Below, piece by piece: positions 1 to 5,791 of a stretch of 5,833 nucleotides of DNA. The translations under genes were made by a program, and so were the position numbers. The notes beneath the pieces were generated by a model, which worked only from the letters and a program-made list of their open reading frames with translations, searched no databases and was not told the DNA's origin. The stretch spans positions 1 through 5,833 of the forward strand of contig DGOT01000023.1 of NCBI GenBank assembly GCA_002389465.1, in the 5' to 3' direction. Source of the DNA: Bacteroidales bacterium UBA4459. GTDB taxonomy: Bacteria; Bacteroidota; Bacteroidia; Bacteroidales; F082. The stretch's first letter is position 1. The number at the start of each line of letters is the position of its first letter.

Positions 1-1017
1 TGCGGCTGGATGATGTGGAACTGGTTCGTGTCGTCGCTTGCAGTCGGCGCTACCATCATACTATACGATGGCAACCCGTTCTATCCCGAACCTGACGCTT
101 TACTAGAGATGGCCATCGACCTTAAGATTAACGTGTTTGGTACCAGTGCAAAATATATCGCCTCTCTTGAAGCAGAAGGTGTTTGTCCCGTGTGTTCGTA
201 CAATTTCGAGCACCTCAACGTAATAGCATCTACAGGCTCACCGTTATCTACGCAAAGTTTCCGTTATGTGTACAGTCGCTGGTCAAAAGACGTTCAGCTT
301 TCATCCATAGCCGGGGGTACCGATATCGTTTCCTGTTTTGTTCTGGGTTCGCCAACGCTTCCGGTTTACGCCAGTGAAATACAGTGTAAGGGGCTTGGCA
401 TGGATATAGATTGTTTCGATGACGAGGGAAACTCACTGATCGAAGAACAGGGCGAACTGGTGTGTAAATCCATCTTCCCGTCCATGCCGGTATATTTTTG
501 GAATGACAAAGGCGACGTAAAATATAAAAAAGCATATTTCGAACGTTACGAAGGAGTCTGGCATCACGGAGATTATATTGAAATCACCAATAATGGCGGA
601 ATTGTTATGCTGGGTCGTTCGGATGCCACACTCAACCCACAGGGTGTACGTATCGGCACTGCCGAGATTTACCGTGTTCTGGATAAAATGAAGGAAATTG
701 ACGATGCTGTTGTGGTCGGGAAAAAAATAGAAAAGGATGATGAACTGGTCGTATTATTCGTCAAACTTAAAGAAGGTGCACAGCTGGATAATAACCTGAT
801 CAAACTGATAAGAGCCAACATTCGCAACAGTTGCAGCCCGCGCCATGTGCCTTCCATTACAATGGAAGTCCCTGATATTCCTTACACGATCAACGGCAAA
901 AAGGTGGAGATCGCAGTTAAAAAAATTATCCACGGGCAGGAAGTAAAAAACAGAGATGCGCTGGCCAATCCGGAAAGTCTGGAATACTTTAAAAATATAC
1001 TCAATGAAACATCTTAA
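1..1017 (+). CDS. Acetoacetate--CoA ligase (acetoacetyl-CoA synthetase), C-terminal half; 5' end outside the window
   Basis: The enzyme activates acetoacetate with ATP and CoA to acetoacetyl-CoA, AMP and PPi in the cytoplasm (ANL adenylate-forming superfamily). The frame is open from base 1 and 338 residues are visible; the family is usually about 650 residues, so the N-terminal half with the Thr/Ser-Gly-rich ATP loop lies upstream. Visible in order (counting from the first codon): CGWMMWNW at 1-8, typical of acetoacetyl-CoA synthetases; the nucleotide-binding GGTD at 105-108; WHHGD at 187-191 with the ribose-binding Asp; the hinge GRSDATLNPQGVRIG at 205-219; and NGKKVE at 298-303 holding the C-terminal-domain catalytic lysine. 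All expected motifs are intact and no frameshift is seen. The internal ATG at base 10 is not a start. The next gene follows after 32 nt with no terminator, suggesting co-transcription. The alternative of an acetyl-CoA synthetase is less likely given the WMMWN region and C-terminal tail. Confidence 0.93.
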   Translation, partial: CGWMMWNWFVSSLAVGATIILYDGNPFYPEPDALLEMAIDLKINVFGTSAKYIASLEAEGVCPVCSYNFEHLNVIASTGSPLSTQSFRYVYSRWSKDVQLSSIAGGTDIVSCFVLGSPTLPVYASEIQCKGLGMDIDCFDDEGNSLIEEQGELVCKSIFPSMPVYFWNDKGDVKYKKAYFERYEGVWHHGDYIEITNNGGIVMLGRSDATLNPQGVRIGTAEIYRVLDKMKEIDDAVVVGKKIEKDDELVVLFVKLKEGAQLDNNLIKLIRANIRNSCSPRHVPSITMEVPDIPYTINGKKVEIAVKKIIHGQEVKNRDALANPESLEYFKNILNETS

Positions 1018-1049
1018 AAATTAATTTTCTAACCTTAAAAACAACGCTT

Positions 1050-1424
1050 ATGTATGAAGAAGATTTTAGTATGGTAAGTAATTACAATCCATTTAATTCC
1101 TTTATCTTTTGGGTAGTAATGATTCTGGTTATTGTTGCCCTATGGAAAATATTTGAGAAAGCTGGAAAACCCGGATGGGCTGCTATAATTCCTATCTACA
1201 ATATCATTGTTTTATTGGAAATAGTCGGGAAACCTCTTTGGTGGATTATCCTTTTTTTGATCCCTTTTGTCAACATTATTTTTGGCATATGGGTTACTAA
1301 TTTACTATCCAAGAGTTTCGGAAAAAATGAAGGGTTTACTGTTGGGCTTATACTTCTGCCTTTCATCTTTTATCCCATTCTTGGATTTGGAAGTGCCAAA
1401 TACGAGGGGCCGGCTGGAACCTAA
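1050..1424 (+). CDS. Small integral membrane protein, DUF5684-like
   Basis: A 124-residue hydrophobic protein of unknown function. Four membrane segments can be read at about residues 17-35, 42-59, 62-86 and 96-113. The phrases FEKAGKPGWAAIIPIYN (35-51), an IPFVN turn near 71-75, a SKSFGK loop near 87-92 and a closing LPFIFYPILGFG (103-114) match what I recall of the DUF5684 family, small inner-membrane proteins sometimes found near signal peptidase genes. No catalytic residues are recognisable. ATG 1050 is the first start; ATG 1071 (residue 8) is a possible alternative, and the seven residues between are polar and uninformative. Neither has a clear ribosome binding site. The gene sits 32 nt after the acetoacetate ligase in the same direction, and is visibly richer in A+T than that gene. 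The assignment rests on motif memory, not a search. Confidence 0.8.
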   Translation: MYEEDFSMVSNYNPFNSFIFWVVMILVIVALWKIFEKAGKPGWAAIIPIYNIIVLLEIVGKPLWWIILFLIPFVNIIFGIWVTNLLSKSFGKNEGFTVGLILLPFIFYPILGFGSAKYEGPAGT

Positions 1425-1431
1425 ATTTTAG

Positions 1432-1500
1432 TACCGGCTGGCGACACAACCTTGCTGCACAGATGATTACGGGCCTGTTATTAACTGGCTCCTGCTGATC
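1432..1500 (+). other. Probable lost N-terminal coding extension of the DoxX gene
   Basis: This stretch is open in the DoxX frame and encodes 23 residues ending NWLLLI, hydrophobic residues that continue smoothly into the MRIVVSASML start of the annotated protein to form a full first membrane helix. No standard start codon lies in it. It begins right after an in-frame TAG (1429-1431) in the context TTTTAGTACCGG. An out-of-frame ATG at 1463 opens a short frame ending TGA at 1496-1498, just before ATG 1501, so coupled reinitiation at 1501 is possible. Confidence 0.6.
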
Positions 1501-1872
1501 ATGCGCATCGTTGTGTCGGCATCTATGTTGGCGCATGGCGTTCCCAAACTGGTTGATTTGTTTGTAGGTAATTTCGATTTCCCCGACCCTATTGGGCTGG
1601 GCCCCGAATTATCACTGGCGCTGGTTACTTTTGCCGAATTCTTTTGTTCTATTTTTATCCTTCTTGGCTACTGGTCGAGGTTTTTCGCCATCCCTTTGAT
1701 CATAAACATGCTTGTTGCCCTGTTAGTTGTGCACGGGGGCGATCCAATCCTCGACCATGTCAATATTTTGCTGTATCTGTTCTTCTATACCCTTATATTG
1801 CACATAGGCGCAGGAAAATATTCACTGACATATTATCATGCGGAGAAGAATAAGAAGGTTAAGACGGTTTAA
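1501..1872 (+). CDS. DoxX-family membrane protein, start codon uncertain or lost
   Basis: A DoxX-like integral membrane protein. Family members are four-helix inner-membrane proteins loosely linked to thiosulfate:quinone oxidoreductase subunits or redox stress; the role here is unknown. From ATG 1501 it gives 123 residues: MLAHGVPKL (9-17), FPDPIGLG (27-34), AEFFCSIFILLGYWSR (45-60), a helix at 61-78, VVHGGDP (76-82), a last helix about 88-104 and GKYSL (105-109), all usual in Bacteroidota DoxX proteins. ATG 1501 is the only ordinary start, but it begins inside the first helix. In-frame codons upstream (1432-1500) read YRLATQPCCTDDYGPVINW followed by LLLI, which supplies the rest of helix 1, yet contain no ATG, GTG or TTG before the TAG at 1429-1431. 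Adding one T between 1430 and 1431 would make an ATG directly before TAC 1432. The gene may therefore be a start-loss allele, use a rare start (CTG 1438 or ATT 1480), or contain a sequencing error. Its 3' end overlaps the opposing gene by 4 nt. Confidence 0.82.
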   Translation: MRIVVSASMLAHGVPKLVDLFVGNFDFPDPIGLGPELSLALVTFAEFFCSIFILLGYWSRFFAIPLIINMLVALLVVHGGDPILDHVNILLYLFFYTLILHIGAGKYSLTYYHAEKNKKVKTV

Positions 1873-4322
1873 TCAACAAACCGGATAGCCCGCGATTCTC
1901 CGGCTTTGATATCGAACCAGAAGATAAGGTCGTTGCCGAAGGTTTTTTGGGCCGGTTTAAGTCCGTCGATCAAAATGGTTTTGGCTTTTGTGGCAAACGA
2001 TAACCCGTTAATATCTTCCGGGTTATGATTGGTTATTCTGATCCTGCCATCGGGCAACACATCATATTCGATATTTTCCAGCTTTAGCTGATAGCCTATG
2101 AATTCTTTTACGGTTGTTACGTTCAATTCCTTTTTATCACGAAGGCCGGCCATTTGTTCCAGCGTCCGGTTAAAACCGGGTTGCGCAACGATTACCGAAT
2201 CGGCTCCGTATGTCCAGAAACCTTTTTGCGGGTCGGCCCAGGCGGGATAACAGTGGTTGATCTCCACCGACCAGTCGGCAACAAAGTCGTTCAGGTTCTG
2301 TTCGTTGAAAAAGTAATCCCACATCTCATCGTTTCCCATATAGAGCACCGTAGAAGTAGGCCAGTGAATGATATCACCGGAGCGTGTCGGATGACGCCAG
2401 TAGTCGGGTTTGGGCATAAAATCACCGTAGCCTGTGTAATACGGTTCTATCGAACTACCGAACTTCCATCCGGCAAACGTAAAGTAATCTTCATAATACG
2501 CATTCCAGAAGTATGTTACATCGTGTTTTTTCCACAACCCGGCAGCATAGTACGGCGATCTTTTCAGCAGACCGTCACACATCAGGTCTTCGCGGTTGTT
2601 CTCCAAATGGTTGTTGTAGCCGTGGTCGATCCAGCTTACCGAGCCGTAATTCTTATGAGTGAATTTCAGTGCTTCTTCCAGACGTACAGGCGTAGTTGTA
2701 AATTGTTCGGGTGTGTGGAGGCATATTTCTGTTTCGAAGTTTTTTATCTGCATTAAAAAATCACGAAAAGTAGTGTCGCTTATGATGGCACTCTCCTGAT
2801 CTGTAAAGGCTCCTCCCGATATTTCCGTATTCGTTATCTTATCCGGATTATCATAGAAAACACTTTTTGTCACCGGAATACGGTATTTGATAAAGCCACC
2901 GGTAGCATCTTCCGGCCTGCTGATCTTTTCCGAACCATAATAGGCCGCCCTGTTTGTTCTGATATTCGTAAAATCAGCATGTTCCGTCCAGATGTAGGTG
3001 GCCAGAAAACCCGATGGGTTTTTCATGAACCGCGGCAACGAACCAACGTCAATCCCCGCGAAAACAGTCAGCGAATTAACCCGTTTTTCCCTTTTTTTAT
3101 ATATGCTTGCCGACCAGTCTTGTTTGTCATCCACTGTATCGTTTTTCAGCGGGAAATGCAGGAACGGATGGTCTTTTTCGTAGTCGAGGTTGATTATCAG
3201 TACATTATGCACGCCATCCAGTTGCAGCGATGAAACCTGCGGCGCGTGATACACCAGCAGGCTGTGTCCGTTTCTGCCAAACAACACCCCTTGCTTCGCC
3301 AGCCAGTACTCATCCTGAAAATATTGCGTGTCCGATTTTCTGTTCGGCCTGAATACTTCCGCAGCTTCCTGTGCGCTTTCCATTACCATGGCCGACCTGT
3401 GACACAATACCTTCTTCCGGTATTTCTCTATTACCACAACTTCTATTTCAGGCCAGTCATTAAAGCATCTGAGGGTTAACCGTTTTAATGTATAGTTGCT
3501 TTTGGCCGCGAGTGCAAGTTCGACATACCCTTTTTTTGATTTTTTCCCTTTAAAAATAAAAGGTACCTGTTCCGAAACCCGGCTCCCTTCTACCGTCAGT
3601 TCATCCACAGAAAACAAACTCCGCACAATCTTCTTCCCATCATTTCCGCTGACGATCAAGTGTTGCGGGTCACCTTCCAGCCATACCGAATAAAACGGAT
3701 TCATATACACCAGCTCTTTTAGATTGTTTTCATTCGCTTTATTGCCTTCCAGCATCATCACCGGAAGGAATGACGGATTATTCACCTTCTTAAAATCTAT
3801 TTTCAGATCGTCCAATGCAACGGTGTCCCGTCCTCCTGCATTCCATAAATAACTTTTAAACACACCCGAACGGGTTACAGATGCCGGAAGCTTAAACGTT
3901 TCGCTGAACTTATACCATACTTCTTTAGTTGTGATCAATGTGTCCAGTTGGACTCCCTGCCAGAAATATTCCTTCCCGGATTTATTGACCGTTACTACGA
4001 ACAAGGCATGTGGAAACGAAGCTGAACTTTTTACCCAGCCACTCACCTCAACCCATGTGTTTCTTCCCATTATATCTATCGGGAAGGACATTTCCATACC
4101 CAAACCGTATAGATTCACCGAATCTGTGACCGATATAAAATAGCCCGAGTGGGCAAACCCGGAGTCAACAGTTTGTAGCCCGATCCATATGTCAGACCTG
4201 ACCGAGTCTTCCAGATTACAAAAATAAGCTTGTGATGTAGCTGATTGCATCAAAAAAGCCAGGAAAAATCCCAGGACAAAGAATTTAGGCAGGAACCTTT
4301 TGGCAGGGGATAAATACTTCAT
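1869..4322 (-). CDS. Large secreted protein of unknown function with probable NodB-like (polysaccharide deacetylase-type) barrel
   Basis: I do not recognise a named family for this 817-residue protein. It starts with a signal peptide: basic residues to K13, a hydrophobic core at about 14-25, and a likely cleavage after SQA (residue 32); Cys35 is not in an obvious lipobox. Residues about 45-178 are beta-rich with alternating aromatics and end in ALDDLKIDF, like carbohydrate-binding jelly-roll modules. Residues about 205-425 are a second beta-rich region. The section at about 440-690 looks like a NodB-type barrel: YIWTEHAD (443-450), EICLHTPE (532-539) and VSWIDHGYNNH (562-572) give D450, H536, D566 and H567 as candidate metal or catalytic ligands. 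A tail at about 755-817 resembles an Ig-like strand bundle. The usual FTFDDG deacetylase motif is absent, so activity is inferred only. ATG 4322 is chosen because it directly precedes the signal peptide. The gene lies 32 nt after the kinase gene, suggesting one transcript. Confidence 0.78.
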   Translation of the reverse strand: MKYLSPAKRFLPKFFVLGFFLAFLMQSATSQAYFCNLEDSVRSDIWIGLQTVDSGFAHSGYFISVTDSVNLYGLGMEMSFPIDIMGRNTWVEVSGWVKSSASFPHALFVVTVNKSGKEYFWQGVQLDTLITTKEVWYKFSETFKLPASVTRSGVFKSYLWNAGGRDTVALDDLKIDFKKVNNPSFLPVMMLEGNKANENNLKELVYMNPFYSVWLEGDPQHLIVSGNDGKKIVRSLFSVDELTVEGSRVSEQVPFIFKGKKSKKGYVELALAAKSNYTLKRLTLRCFNDWPEIEVVVIEKYRKKVLCHRSAMVMESAQEAAEVFRPNRKSDTQYFQDEYWLAKQGVLFGRNGHSLLVYHAPQVSSLQLDGVHNVLIINLDYEKDHPFLHFPLKNDTVDDKQDWSASIYKKREKRVNSLTVFAGIDVGSLPRFMKNPSGFLATYIWTEHADFTNIRTNRAAYYGSEKISRPEDATGGFIKYRIPVTKSVFYDNPDKITNTEISGGAFTDQESAIISDTTFRDFLMQIKNFETEICLHTPEQFTTTPVRLEEALKFTHKNYGSVSWIDHGYNNHLENNREDLMCDGLLKRSPYYAAGLWKKHDVTYFWNAYYEDYFTFAGWKFGSSIEPYYTGYGDFMPKPDYWRHPTRSGDIIHWPTSTVLYMGNDEMWDYFFNEQNLNDFVADWSVEINHCYPAWADPQKGFWTYGADSVIVAQPGFNRTLEQMAGLRDKKELNVTTVKEFIGYQLKLENIEYDVLPDGRIRITNHNPEDINGLSFATKAKTILIDGLKPAQKTFGNDLIFWFDIKAGESRAIRFVD

Positions 4323-4354
4323 CTTACAAAGATCATATGGTAGAAATACCGTAA

Positions 4355-5431
4355 TTAGACATACTCTTTAATGGCTATCTCTCCCTTCAATATTTCATAA
4401 CCATACATGGCCAGAGCACCTATATCATTAACAACAGGATATAAAGCGATGGGCGCAATGCTGCCAATGCGGCGCTTCACATTTTCAAGGAAACGGCTGC
4501 TGTCAAAGATCACGCCGGTCAGGATAATAGCATCTACTCTGCCTCCCAGTGTGGCTATGTGCGAAGCAATTTCTTTAGACACCTGATAGGATAAAGCATA
4601 CGAAATCAACTGGGCCTTTTTATCACCTTCAGCCAGCATCTTATTAATTTCATTGATATCGTCAGTACCCAGGTAGGCTTTGTATCCACCATCTTCGGTG
4701 ATCATATCCATGATTTCATCTTCCGTATACTTCCCGCTGAAACACATATGCACCAATTGCCCCATCGGAAGTGTGCCTGAACGGGTAATGCCAAAAGGTC
4801 CTCCCCCGTCATATGCCTGGTTCACATCGACTACCATGCCGTTTTTGTGTGCTCCTATCGAAACCCCACCCGTTCCAATATGACATATGATCAGGTTGAG
4901 GTCTTCATATTTCTTGTTCATCGACTTGGCATATTTTTTGGCCACGTGTTTGTGGTTCAAAGCATGGAAAACTGAACGCCGTTCAAACAACGGATGGCCG
5001 GTAATACGGGCTATATCCGATAACTCATCCACTACTACCGGGTTGGCTATATACGCTTCTTTGTTGGTGTTCTGCGCAAGTGCATAGGCAATAAGTGCCC
5101 CCAGGTTTGTCGCATGTTTTCCTACAATGCCATCCTCAAGATCTTTCACCAGAGCATCGTTAACCCGGTAAACCCCCTGAGAAACTGGTTTGACCAATCC
5201 ACCACGACCCATAAAAACTTCAATACTTTCCAGCGGATAGTTATTATTTTCCAACTCCTTCCTGATAAATTTAATACGAAAATCCTTTTGATCAGCGACT
5301 TCACTGAATTGTGCCAGTTCCTCTTTCGTATGGTTGATCGTCTTTAAAAATAAGGGCTCTACATTCCGGTAAACAGCAATTTTTGTGTTGTGTACCTCCG
5401 GATAAATGATAAGAATATGATCTGATGACAT
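4355..5431 (-). CDS. Divergent butyrate-kinase family protein (ASKHA acyl kinase), possibly inactive or altered in function
   Basis: Full-length (358 residues) member of the butyrate kinase family, which converts butyryl-phosphate and ADP to butyrate and ATP. Well-preserved family stretches are GRGGLVKP (75-82), KHATNLGALIA (105-115), NPVVVDEL (130-137), ERRSVFHALNHK (150-161), DVNQAYDGGGPF (202-213), TRSGTLP (216-222) and YLGTDD (253-258). Arg76 and Arg217, which fit substrate/phosphate arginines of acyl kinases, are present. The nucleotide site is odd: the N-terminal loop usually NPGSTSTK reads YPEVHNTK (10-17); the loop usually HLGGGIS reads HIGTGGVS with an extra residue (184-191); the adenosine loop usually TGGLAY reads TGVIFD (305-310); and the usual acidic PGE-x-E near the C-terminus reads PVVND (332-336). 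The frame is intact, so this is not simple decay. No phosphate butyryltransferase gene lies within the 400 nt upstream, although the two are usually adjacent. The gene has its own upstream regulatory region and probably leads the operon with the secreted protein. I withhold the symbol buk because of the motif changes. Confidence 0.85.
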   Translation of the reverse strand: MSSDHILIIYPEVHNTKIAVYRNVEPLFLKTINHTKEELAQFSEVADQKDFRIKFIRKELENNNYPLESIEVFMGRGGLVKPVSQGVYRVNDALVKDLEDGIVGKHATNLGALIAYALAQNTNKEAYIANPVVVDELSDIARITGHPLFERRSVFHALNHKHVAKKYAKSMNKKYEDLNLIICHIGTGGVSIGAHKNGMVVDVNQAYDGGGPFGITRSGTLPMGQLVHMCFSGKYTEDEIMDMITEDGGYKAYLGTDDINEINKMLAEGDKKAQLISYALSYQVSKEIASHIATLGGRVDAIILTGVIFDSSRFLENVKRRIGSIAPIALYPVVNDIGALAMYGYEILKGEIAIKEYV

Positions 5432-5463
5432 AGTGTTGCTATTTTCTGCCCGAATTTACGAAT

Positions 5464-5479
5464 TCCCATTGGAATGGGA
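5464..5479. promoter_or_regulatory. Perfect inverted repeat upstream of the kinase gene; possible operator
   Basis: TCCCATTGGAATGGGA is a 7-bp perfect inverted repeat around a GG spacer. Its near edge is 32 nt upstream of the kinase start codon, in an otherwise AT-rich region, and just downstream of the best promoter candidate. It could bind a dimeric regulator at the transcription start or fold as a 5' hairpin in the mRNA. Nothing in the sequence decides between these, and chance cannot be ruled out for one such repeat. Confidence 0.4.
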
Positions 5480-5489
5480 CTATGAAAAT

Positions 5490-5520
5490 TTAAATTAATT
5501 TGTATGTACTTTTTTCAAGT
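5490..5520 (-). promoter_or_regulatory. Candidate Bacteroidota-type promoter for the kinase operon
   Basis: On the - strand a CTTG (-33-like, near 5516-5519) is followed after about 19 nt by TAATTTAA (5497 to 5490), a partial match to the Bacteroidota sigma-ABfr -7 consensus TAnnTTTG; the ideal -33 element is TTTG about 19-21 nt upstream. A start would fall near 5480-5486, giving a leader of about 50 nt that begins at or beside the inverted repeat. The match is imperfect and AT-rich DNA gives such hits easily. Confidence 0.3.
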
Positions 5521-5634
5521 GCTGCATGAATAAAGATACATAAATAACATTCTATTTCAGGCTCATTCTAATTTCCGGGTTGCGGTGGCCTTCTCACAAC
5601 GTTATTTGGGATACATGAAAACCAATACTGTCCT
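5521..5634. other. Intergenic stretch without a recognisable gene
   Basis: Together with the sites listed around it, this belongs to a gap of about 400 nt (5432-5833) with no convincing gene. It includes a more GC-rich block at about 5575-5632. A 62-codon frame on the - strand (5756 to 5568) runs through the terminator hairpins and the repeat and has no protein-like features, so I do not call it a gene. A GGACAGTATTGG string on the - strand here faintly recalls insertion-sequence ends, but no transposase fragment is visible. Confidence 0.5.
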
Positions 5635-5663
5635 AAATAAAAATCACACCTTCTAAGAAGGTG
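5635..5663 (-). terminator. Rho-independent terminator read on the - strand
   Basis: Hairpin CACCTTCTAAGAAGGTG at 5647-5663 has an 8-bp perfect stem as drawn (in practice a shorter stem with a few loop bases). On the - strand it is followed after a TG by ATTTTTATTT (5644 to 5635). It would end transcripts entering from the right edge, before the kinase promoter. Together with the hairpin at 5674-5693 it forms a back-to-back pair. Confidence 0.5.
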
Positions 5664-5673
5664 GTTTTGGATT

Positions 5674-5693
5674 GCCCCAATATGGGGCTTTTT
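5674..5693 (+). terminator. Rho-independent terminator read on the + strand
   Basis: GCCCC, a five-base AATAT loop and GGGGC are followed directly by five T residues, a classic intrinsic terminator layout. No + strand protein gene is seen to its left within the intergenic region, since the nearest gene on that side is transcribed the other way. It may serve as part of a bidirectional terminator, stop antisense transcription, or end an unannotated small RNA. Confidence 0.6.
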
Positions 5694-5712
5694 AGTTGTT
5701 TCCTGTTTTTTT

Positions 5713-5791
5713 GAATATCGAACACTGATTAACGATTTTAGAATTTTGAAACTCATTTACATGTTAAATCATTATTCGTTAATCAATATTC
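5713..5791. repeat. Degenerate AT-rich palindromic element of about 80 nt
   Basis: The left arm holds GAATAT (5713-5718) then GATTAACGA (5727-5735); the right arm is TCGTTAATCAATATTC (5776-5791). The right arm read on the other strand is GAATATTGATTAACGA, so the arms match except that the left carries extra bases (CGAACACT against T). Inner bases GATTT near 5734-5738 and AAATC near 5766-5770 pair as well. The GAATATCGAACA wording resembles dispersed intergenic repeats I recall from Bacteroidota genomes; that family link is from memory. Confidence 0.5.

Noticed and set aside
1018..1049. Terminator or promoter between the acetoacetate ligase and the DUF5684-like gene
   Set aside because: The 32-nt gap is AT-rich, with no hairpin and no promoter motif that stands out.
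2154..2756. 200-codon + strand open frame inside the large secreted-protein gene
   Set aside because: It is antisense to a convincing long coding frame, and its product shows no domain-like or membrane pattern.
4323..4335. GATCTTTG just upstream of the secreted-protein start, close to the Bacteroidota -7 consensus
   Set aside because: No -33 TTTG is found at the right distance, and transcription would start almost at the ATG; the operon layout with the kinase gene explains expression better.
4400..5431. Frameshift or sequencing error as the cause of the altered kinase motifs
   Set aside because: The frame is continuous and well-conserved blocks lie on both sides of every altered motif, so the changes are substitutions and one small in-frame insertion rather than frame errors.
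5568..5756. 62-codon - strand open frame in the right intergenic region
   Set aside because: It runs through both terminator hairpins and one arm of the palindrome, and the product has no recognisable features.
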